Of a DNA stretch of 13,362 nt, positions 8,131-13,362 are shown in pieces (positions within the stretch are counted from its first letter, which is position 1; every line of letters begins with the position of its first letter). Origin of the DNA: JAFGJU01 sp964570935 (GTDB lineage Bacteria; Eisenbacteria; RBG-16-71-46; JAFGJU01); assembly GCA_964570935.1 (NCBI GenBank), contig CAZMZP010000065.1, positions 1-13,362 of the forward strand, written 5' to 3'. The position numbers were made by a program, and so were the translations under genes. Below the pieces are notes generated by a model. That model made no database searches. It was not told the origin of the DNA and saw only the letters and a list, made by a program, of their open reading frames with translations.

Positions 8131-8191
8131 GATGTGCCCCGCTGCAGCACCCCTGGCCTCTCACTCTGGTGCCAAGGGGGCGTGTACAGAC

Positions 8192-9442
8192 TCATTTCAC
8201 CACCGACACCGTCTTCACCTGTTTCTGTCCCAGCGCCTCAACACTCACAAGATACAACCCCTCGCCCACTACGGCCCCACTCCCGTCGCGGCCGTCCCAC
8301 CGGACCAAGTTGGTGCCGGCGTCCAGATGCTCTCCAGACATAACCTCACGCACCAAACGTCCGGCGCGATTGTACACCCTCACAGTCACTGCGCCCGAAC
8401 GCCCTAGCACAAAGCTGACCGCCGTTTCCGAATTCGCGAACGACCCCCCGGGCGAGAACACGCGAGGAGTGAGTGAAATGGCCGTCAGTGTGCCCTCCCC
8501 TGATTCGTCGACACCCTCTGCGTACACCGCGTACTTTCCGGGCTCAGTCAGGAGCAAAGAGATGCGCTGACCGGAAGCATCCACGGTCCCACCCAGACGC
8601 TGCCAGCTCGAACCGGCACCAACGAAGTACAAAGCCAGCCTCTCGGATTCAGAGGCAGACCCTGCCAGCGAAAGCTCCAGCGTGGCGGGCTTCTCCAGGG
8701 TCGAGCTCCCCCACGAGATCTCATAGCCCGCCAGCACCCGACGTGCACCACCAACCAGGGTGTCGGGCACATCTGCGTCCCCAAGCGGAGAGATCTCGAC
8801 CTCGGCGTCCCGCGCGAACGCATGGGGAGGAAAGTAAAGATGGGCCTCACCGTTTGTGGTGTATATGTGGCCCCCAGTGGCCGCAGTCACCGCGGCCGGC
8901 GCGGTCTCGTACGCCCACGGCTCATGGTTGTCTACTGTCACCCGCACGAGCGCCACCCCTGTCAAACCCAGCGTGTCCGTGACAGCAAGACGCAGCTCAT
9001 AGCCGCCATCCTGCAACCCCGCCGTGTTCCAGCCGCAGAGCACACCCTCCTCCACCGGAGAAGTGGACTCGAACAGACAGTCCCAGGTGGTGGCTCCCAG
9101 CGGTCGCAGTTCGACACGGTAGGACTTGAACCGCGAATCTGCGGCAGTTCCTCGAATCACAATCGAATCCCGCACCGCCTCCCCTGACGCAGGCAGAGTA
9201 ATGAAAGGGGCGGGCGATGTCGCATCGATCTCAAACTCACAGACTGCGGGCGTAGGGTCAACGTTGCCGATCTTGTCGCGTGCCCGCACCCTGAAGACGT
9301 GCTGGCCGTCAACGAGATCTCTTCCCACCCAGAGGTTCGTCGTGGACCAGTCCGACCACGACGACTCGTCGAAAGAATAGGAAAGCTCCGTCCACTTGAC
9401 TTCTCGAAAACCCACAGCGAAACCGATTGTCTGGACGGGGCT
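8192..9442 (-). repeat. Long direct repeat, copy 2: stalk and tail coding of paralogue B
   Basis: Partner of the repeat at 4954-6210. Recombination between the two copies would delete one full gene and leave one chimeric paralogue. Confidence 0.85.
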
Positions 9443-11332
9443 CACGGAGACCCGCGGAGGCGGCGACCAGATTACTGCCTGCGGGGCGACCAAATCGGGC
9501 TCGTGACACACTACTGCCTCGCCAGCAGAGAACCAAATGTTGCCTTTGCCGTCCTCTTCAATCGCCCGGACGTAACCCGCCGGCATGCCATCTTGCACCG
9601 TACACACTCCGAAGTTCTCGCCGTCATAACGAGTCAGCCCGCCCGACGTCCCGAACCACAGATTGCCGAGACTGTCCTCTACAATGGAATAGACTCCGTT
9701 TCCTGACAAGCCGTCCGCCACCGTGTACGTTCTCCAGCTCACGCCGTCATAACGGCTCACGCCAGCCCACGTACCAAACCAGACGTTCCCCTGACTGTCT
9801 CCCTCAATATCCCAAACAGTGTTGCCCGCCAGGCCGTCAGCTGCCGTGTACGTCCTCCAGTTCGTTCCGTCATAGCGACACGCGCCGCTATCGGCCGTCC
9901 CGAACCAGACGTTCCCGGCAAGGTCCTCCCCTATAGATCTCACGGAGCCCCCTACCAAGCCGTCCGTAGTCCTGAACGTTCGCCAACCACCAAAACGGGT
10001 CACACGCGTGACTCCAGCGTCCGTGCCGAACCAGACACTCCCGTTACGATCCCGAAAAACGGAATATACGTGATTGCCGGCCAGCCCGTTGGCAATCGTG
10101 TACATATTCCAGCTATTTCCGTCGTACTTTTCGACCCCGGCATCAGTACCGAACCACATGTTGCCGCTGCCATCCTGACCAATGGCGTGAACGTCGCCAT
10201 ACTCGTAGTTGGCAACCTCGTTGAATAGGCGCCAACTCACGCCGTCAAACCGACTAATGATGCCCAAGCTTGATCCAAACCACAGACTCGAGTCCCGGTC
10301 CCTGAATATCGACCAGATGGGGCTACCTAACGGACCATCTGGGTAAGTGTACGTGCGCAAGCTCGAGCAGTCATAGCGACTGGCCCCCGCCTGGGTGGCG
10401 AACCAGATAGCGCCGCACGTGTCCTGCAGTATGGTAGATACTTCATTGTACGCGAGGCCGTCGGCAGTCGTGTATGTGCGCCAGGTCGAGCCGTCGAATC
10501 GACTCACGCCGACGTCAGTGGCGAACCAGAGATTCCCGCTGCGGTCCTCAAAAATCGCGGCCACCCAGTTACCCATCGGATACGCCTGCCAGCTCACGCC
10601 GTCATACCTGGTCACGCCGAAGTCAGTGCCGAACCAGAGATTGCCACTCCGGTCCTCATATATGGCCATGACATAGTTGCTGAGGAGGCCGTCGTCCATC
10701 GTGTATGTCTGCCAGCTCACTCCGTCATAACGGCTCACGCCATCCCACGTACCAAACCAGAGGTTGCCGTTATTGTCCGCAAGAGCCGATATGATGTTGT
10801 TGCCCACGAGACCGTCCGCCGTCGTGTAAGTACGGAAACTCACGCCGTCGAAGCGAGTCAAGCCGTTCCACGACGATCCGACCCACAGGTTTCCCGAGTT
10901 GTCCTCCACGATCGCGGAGACGGTGTTGCTCGCGAGCCCATCTGACCTCGTGTACGTTCGCCAGGTCTCACCGTCATAGCGGATCAAGCCGTTATCCCAT
11001 CCGCCGCACCACAGATTCCCGGAATGATCCTCCCGAATGGACGCTATCCCGCGGGCGTTGAAGCCGTCTGCGGACGTGTACGTGCGCCAGTTGGCACCGT
11101 CACAGCGACTCAACCCCTCGGCCGTCGCGAACCAGAGGTTCCCCTTGCTGTCCTGTAACATGGTATAAATCCAAGAGTCGGCCATGCCGTCGCTGGAGCC
11201 AAAGGTCTGCCACTCTGACCAGGCGGTCGCAGTCGCGCCGACAATACCTGCGAGCAACGTCACGACAACGACGGCGGCGAACCTCGGCCCGACCAGGCGA
11301 ATCACTCGAACGACGCGCTCTCCGATTCGCAC
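8192..11332 (-). CDS. Secreted 14-bladed Reg_prop beta-propeller protein with FlgD-like C-terminal tail (paralogue B)
   Basis: Paralogue of the gene that follows it, 1046 residues, function unknown. The frame is open to 11455, but GTG 11332 has AGGAGG six bases upstream and gives a clean signal peptide (basic start, hydrophobic 18-34, cut near ATA-W). A second in-frame GTG at 11362, four bases after GGAGG, is the main alternative. Residues 38-607 hold 14 blades with the core EDRSGNLWFGT...GVSRYDGVSW; some are decayed (LWCGG in blade 2, LWVGS in blade 3, a shortened loop before blade 6). The stalk follows the same order as paralogue A: FnIII/Y_Y_Y-like (631-705), Ig-like (710-802), ZU5-like (about 809-940) and FlgD-like tail (954-1046). 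The last 93 residues differ from A at 11 positions, and the last 23 are identical. It stops 76 bases before the A start with no clear terminator, so co-transcription is likely. Confidence 0.92.
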   Translation of the reverse strand: MRIGERVVRVIRLVGPRFAAVVVVTLLAGIVGATATAWSEWQTFGSSDGMADSWIYTMLQDSKGNLWFATAEGLSRCDGANWRTYTSADGFNARGIASIREDHSGNLWCGGWDNGLIRYDGETWRTYTRSDGLASNTVSAIVEDNSGNLWVGSSWNGLTRFDGVSFRTYTTADGLVGNNIISALADNNGNLWFGTWDGVSRYDGVSWQTYTMDDGLLSNYVMAIYEDRSGNLWFGTDFGVTRYDGVSWQAYPMGNWVAAIFEDRSGNLWFATDVGVSRFDGSTWRTYTTADGLAYNEVSTILQDTCGAIWFATQAGASRYDCSSLRTYTYPDGPLGSPIWSIFRDRDSSLWFGSSLGIISRFDGVSWRLFNEVANYEYGDVHAIGQDGSGNMWFGTDAGVEKYDGNSWNMYTIANGLAGNHVYSVFRDRNGSVWFGTDAGVTRVTRFGGWRTFRTTDGLVGGSVRSIGEDLAGNVWFGTADSGACRYDGTNWRTYTAADGLAGNTVWDIEGDSQGNVWFGTWAGVSRYDGVSWRTYTVADGLSGNGVYSIVEDSLGNLWFGTSGGLTRYDGENFGVCTVQDGMPAGYVRAIEEDGKGNIWFSAGEAVVCHEPDLVAPQAVIWSPPPRVSVSPVQTIGFAVGFREVKWTELSYSFDESSWSDWSTTNLWVGRDLVDGQHVFRVRARDKIGNVDPTPAVCEFEIDATSPAPFITLPASGEAVRDSIVIRGTAADSRFKSYRVELRPLGATTWDCLFESTSPVEEGVLCGWNTAGLQDGGYELRLAVTDTLGLTGVALVRVTVDNHEPWAYETAPAAVTAATGGHIYTTNGEAHLYFPPHAFARDAEVEISPLGDADVPDTLVGGARRVLAGYEISWGSSTLEKPATLELSLAGSASESERLALYFVGAGSSWQRLGGTVDASGQRISLLLTEPGKYAVYAEGVDESGEGTLTAISLTPRVFSPGGSFANSETAVSFVLGRSGAVTVRVYNRAGRLVREVMSGEHLDAGTNLVRWDGRDGSGAVVGEGLYLVSVEALGQKQVKTVSVVK
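9512..11221 (-). repeat. 14 tandem blade repeats of about 126 bp in paralogue B
   Basis: Same blade type and same count as in paralogue A, but more degenerate. Several units lack the full WFGT core (WFAT, WCGG, WVGS, WFGS), the loop before blade 6 is shortened to AYPMGNW, and the loop between blades 8 and 9 is unlike the rest. Confidence 0.88.
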
Positions 11333-11338
11333 ATCGCA

Positions 11339-11344
11339 CCTCCT
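11339..11344 (-). promoter_or_regulatory. Ribosome binding site of propeller gene B
   Basis: AGGAGG six bases before GTG 11332. It is the reason for preferring this start over the upstream codons of the same frame. Confidence 0.75.
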
Positions 11345-11358
11345 GGTTGCTGCTGCAT

Positions 11359-11517
11359 TCACACTGCCTCCACTACAACTAATTACAGGCCAGCACTCAC
11401 AAAGTTGGCATCCGCGTCGCGTCCGTCCCAGCGCACGAGATTGCCACAGGGCCAAGGTCTGTCAGGCGCCGCCTCGCGCAAAAGGCGCGTGACGCGGAGA
11501 GAGTCAGCGGACCGGCC
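11359..11517 (-). pseudogene. Remnant of a third FlgD-tailed paralogue (C-terminal end only)
   Basis: A degenerate reading frame resembling the tail of both propeller proteins. The best block is NLVRWDGRD, identical to paralogue B, preceded by GRS...LRVTRLLREA (compare GRS...VRVYNRAGRLVREV). After SAGL there is TAA (11383-11385) where both paralogues have a Tyr codon. The frame then continues LVVVEAV, matching LVSVEAL, and meets TGA where the paralogues have Gly. Small gaps are needed in the alignment, and the remnant is in a different frame from paralogue B, whose ribosome site lies just beyond it. Two in-frame stops and the absence of any propeller coding upstream indicate a dead gene end. 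A different FlgD-tailed ancestor is possible, since only this domain is left. Confidence 0.72.
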
Positions 11518-11540
11518 GCCTACGCCGTCTTCAGCCGCCG

Positions 11541-11569
11541 AATATATCACCAAATTGACCTTAGGGCAA
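11541..11569 (-). promoter_or_regulatory. Putative sigma-70 promoter upstream of the propeller genes
   Basis: TTGCCC (11564-11569, four of six matches) and TATATT (11541-11546, five of six) are separated by 17 bases. Transcription would start near 11534, giving a ~200-base leader that includes the gene remnant. It may be the old promoter region of the lost paralogue now serving the intact pair. Confidence 0.5.
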
Positions 11570-11577
11570 CGTGGAGC

Positions 11578-11623
11578 GCCGTCACAAACCGCACAAGACC
11601 CGTGACGCTGCCGGCCGTCACAA
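11578..11623. promoter_or_regulatory. Repeated TTGTGACGGC motif, possible operator
   Basis: Minus-strand TTGTGACGGC occurs twice, exactly 36 bases apart (11578-11587 and 11614-11623), with an inverted CGTCAC half-site (11602-11607) between. The group lies just upstream of the putative propeller promoter and 55 bases after the activator gene ends. It might be a binding site for that activator; chance is not excluded. Confidence 0.3.
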
Positions 11624-11675
11624 GTCGGTGGCAGGCCGTGAGCCGCTATCGATCGGCGGGTCCATTCGATGGCGC

Positions 11676-12773
11676 CTACCGGTTCGTTATCCCGAACCTC
11701 CGCATCTTCTTGAGCAGGCCCTGCCTGCTCAAACCCAGGACCTGCGACGCGTGCGTCTTGTTCCAAAGGCAGGAATCCAGCGCCTCAAGAATCTTCTTCC
11801 GCTCGACGCGTTCCGTCTCGTACCTGAGCGTGCCAGCAGCCCTGTTGCTGCAGACGAGAGAGGACTTCGTACTTCGAACCGCCTCCGAAAGCAGGTACAC
11901 GGATATCCGCGCGGCGGGCAGGGCCAGTGCGACGGCCCTCTCGAGCTCGTTCTCCAGCTCCCTCACGTTGCCGGGCCAGTCGTAGCCGACCAGCGCCTCC
12001 ATTGCTTCGCTCTCAACGCGGATCTCGTCCAGGCCCAGCTTCCTGGCCTGGTTAAGAAGGAACCGCTCCGCCAGAACTGGGACGTCCTCCCTTCTCTCGC
12101 GGAGCGGCGGGAGCCTGAGCTTTATCACGCTCAAACGGTAATAGAGGTCTCTTCTGAAGCGCCCCGCATCGACCTCGCGTAGAAGGTCCCGGTTGGTGGC
12201 AGCGACTATCCGGACGTTTATCTTGCGGGCATGCGTCTCGCCGACTCTCCTGAACTCGCGTTCCTGGAGCACTCGCAGAAGCTTCATCTGCATCATCGGG
12301 CTCACGTCCGCGATCTCGTCCAGAAAGAACGTGCCCTGGTCGGCCGCCTCGAAGAGCCCCTTCTTGTCCTCGACTGCTCCGGTGAAGGCGCCCTTGACGT
12401 GGCCGAACAGCTCGCTTTCGATGAGAGTGTCCGGAGTCGCGCCGCAGTTGTGGGCCAGGAATCTCTTCGCCCCGCGCGGGCTCAAGAGATGAACGGCCCT
12501 GGCGACGAGCTCTTTCCCGGTTCCGGTCTCACCCTCCACCAGGACGGTCGCCTCGGACAGAGCCACTTTTCCGACCAGCTCTCTGATGTGCTGAATCTGG
12601 CGACTCCGTCCCGCGAGGTCGGCGAGTGGGCTCGAGGCAGACGAGGTTTTCGCGCCGGGACGGACTTCGGGCAGGCTGGCTACGTCAGTGCGTGAAACGT
12701 CGTTCAGGTCGGTCGCGTTAGAAGTCTCGGGGTCTGCGGTTACTTTCCTGCTCCCCTGCCGGAACTCACCCAT
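11676..12773 (-). CDS. Sigma-54-dependent transcriptional activator lacking a receiver domain (NtrC/PspF-like)
   Basis: A bacterial enhancer-binding protein that remodels sigma-54 RNA polymerase by ATP hydrolysis. The frame opens with TTG at 12806, but ATG 12773 has AGGAGG five bases upstream and is the better start, giving 365 residues. Residues 1 to about 50 are polar and probably disordered, with no receiver, GAF or PAS domain. The AAA+ domain shows Walker A GETGTGKE (81-88), the sigma-54-contacting GAFTGA loop (128-133), Walker B FFLDE (149-153), the RFRRDLYYRL arginine-finger region (from 205) and WPGNVREL (from 266). A Fis-type helix-turn-helix closes the protein (about 336-359). Without a sensory domain its activity must be set by expression level or a partner protein, as with PspF. 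It lies 36 bases after purM and directly upstream of the propeller genes, which are possible but unproven targets; I saw no convincing -24/-12 element. Confidence 0.94.
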   Translation of the reverse strand: MGEFRQGSRKVTADPETSNATDLNDVSRTDVASLPEVRPGAKTSSASSPLADLAGRSRQIQHIRELVGKVALSEATVLVEGETGTGKELVARAVHLLSPRGAKRFLAHNCGATPDTLIESELFGHVKGAFTGAVEDKKGLFEAADQGTFFLDEIADVSPMMQMKLLRVLQEREFRRVGETHARKINVRIVAATNRDLLREVDAGRFRRDLYYRLSVIKLRLPPLRERREDVPVLAERFLLNQARKLGLDEIRVESEAMEALVGYDWPGNVRELENELERAVALALPAARISVYLLSEAVRSTKSSLVCSNRAAGTLRYETERVERKKILEALDSCLWNKTHASQVLGLSRQGLLKKMRRFGITNR

Positions 12774-12778
12774 CACGT

Positions 12779-12784
12779 CCTCCT
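12779..12784 (-). promoter_or_regulatory. Ribosome binding site of the sigma-54 activator
   Basis: AGGAGG five bases before ATG 12773. It selects this start over the TTG at 12806, which has no comparable site. Confidence 0.75.
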
Positions 12785-12809
12785 CTCCCCTCCGGGCAAC
12801 GAGCAAGGT

Positions 12810-13361
12810 CTATTTCAAACGAACAGCTTTTGCTCCGCTCCTCACTTTTCCTATCACGTACGCCTTTTCACCGACGGCCCGGAGCTCGGCCATAGCGTCG
12901 TCCACGAAGTTCGGCCGGACGAACACCACAAATCCGATGCCCATGTTGAAGACCCGGTGCGCCTCCGCCTCGTCCACTTCACCCTGCCTTATGATTAGCG
13001 TGAAGATCGGCGGCACCGGCCAGCTTCCCATCTCTATCACGGCTTCGAGTCCGTCGGGAAGAACCCTCACGATGTTGTCGAAGAAGCCGCCGCCGGTCAC
13101 GTGGGCCAGTCCCTTGACGTAACCCTTCGACACAAGATGAAGAATCGGCTTCTGGTAACCCCTGTGCGGCGCCAGCAGTGCTTCTTCGAGCGTAGCGCCC
13201 AGTCCGGCCGGTGCGTCCTGAAGCGAGAACTTCGCCTTCTCCAGCAAGACCTTGCGCGCCAGAGAGTAGCCGTTCGTGTGAAGGCCGGTGGAAGGAAGCC
13301 CGATCACGATGTCATTGTCGGCGATCTTGGCATCGAGCGGCAGATACTGCACCAACAGCGA
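12810..13361 (-). CDS. purM: Phosphoribosylformylglycinamidine cyclo-ligase (AIR synthetase), C-terminal part
   Basis: Catalyses the ATP-dependent ring closure of FGAM to AIR, the fifth step of de novo purine synthesis; cytoplasmic. The right window edge cuts the gene, leaving 183 codons before the TAG stop, roughly the C-terminal half of the usual 340-350 residues. Visible hallmarks are DIVIGLPSTGLHTNGYSL, the glycine-rich HVTGGGFFDN segment, and FNMGIGFVVFV close to the C-terminus. The start, the ribosome site and the N-terminal ATP-binding half lie outside the window. The gap to the regulator start is 36 bases and carries that gene's ribosome site, so the two are probably co-transcribed. 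Confidence 0.95.
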   Translation of the reverse strand, partial: SLLVQYLPLDAKIADNDIVIGLPSTGLHTNGYSLARKVLLEKAKFSLQDAPAGLGATLEEALLAPHRGYQKPILHLVSKGYVKGLAHVTGGGFFDNIVRVLPDGLEAVIEMGSWPVPPIFTLIIRQGEVDEAEAHRVFNMGIGFVVFVRPNFVDDAMAELRAVGEKAYVIGKVRSGAKAVRLK

Positions 13362-13362
13362 T

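Larger units (their letters stand above)
11333..11675. other. Intergenic region between the sigma-54 activator and propeller gene B
   Basis: These 343 bases hold no intact gene. They contain, in the direction of transcription, the TTGTGACGGC repeats, the candidate promoter, the FlgD-tail remnant and the ribosome site of gene B. I saw no intrinsic terminator with a U-tract after the activator and no clear sigma-54 -24/-12 pair. Confidence 0.7.

Noticed and set aside
8116..8191. TTGGCAC in the gap between the propeller genes as a sigma-54 -24 element
   Set aside because: The position ten bases after GG does not read GC, so the essential -12 element is missing.
8116..8191. Imperfect CCCC..TGGC / GCCAGGGG hairpin between the propeller genes as a terminator
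   Set aside because: There is a bulge, a long loop and no T-run; the short gap with a ribosome site fits co-transcription better.
6601..8343. 580-codon plus-strand open frame opposite the propeller gene, with internal repeats
   Set aside because: Its repeats are the antisense of the blade repeats; it ends past the real gene's start and has no motif of its own.
11333..11455. Longer N-terminus of propeller gene B from a start at 11455
   Set aside because: It would run through the gene remnant in another frame and push the signal peptide about 60 residues inward; GTG 11332 has AGGAGG at six bases.

Overview
The window holds eight protein genes, all on the minus strand, plus the remnant of a ninth. 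Read in the direction of transcription (right to left) the order is: purM (3' part), a sigma-54-dependent regulator without a receiver domain, a degenerate gene end, two large paralogous secreted beta-propeller proteins, lnt, ecfT, truA, a small transaldolase, and an HtrA/DegP-type protease cut by the left edge. I found no tRNA, rRNA, CRISPR array or insertion sequence.

Organism: an apolipoprotein N-acyltransferase, a membrane-anchored HtrA protease and secreted proteins ending in FlgD-Ig-like tails point to a GC-rich diderm bacterium. Such tails are common in the Bacteroidetes/FCB group and in several related uncultured phyla (Eisenbacteria- or Latescibacteria-like lineages, for example). 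That placement is inference; nothing here fixes the phylum.

Right part (11.68-13.36 kb): purM (de novo purine synthesis) is followed closely by a PspF-like activator with Walker A, GAFTGA, Walker B and a Fis-type helix-turn-helix. Next come about 340 bases with no intact gene. They hold a plausible promoter, a repeated TTGTGACGGC motif, and a degenerate FlgD-like C-terminus with two in-frame stops, apparently the last trace of a third propeller gene.

Middle (4.95-11.33 kb): two tandem paralogues of 1046 and 1053 residues. Each has a signal peptide, exactly 14 Reg_prop-type blades (enough for two seven-bladed propellers), an FnIII/Y_Y_Y-like domain, an Ig-like domain, a ZU5-like segment and a FlgD-like tail. 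The blade architecture matches the periplasmic sensor of hybrid two-component systems, but there is no kinase and no transmembrane output module. The stalk and tail are far more alike between the two proteins than the blades are.

Left part (1-4.91 kb): lnt follows the propellers after 40 bases. ecfT has its own near-consensus sigma-70 promoter and overlaps truA. The transaldolase and HtrA genes follow at 27- and 42-base gaps, so ecfT-truA-tal-htrA looks like one operon. The propeller pair appears to be an accessory, duplicating cassette set among conserved housekeeping genes.
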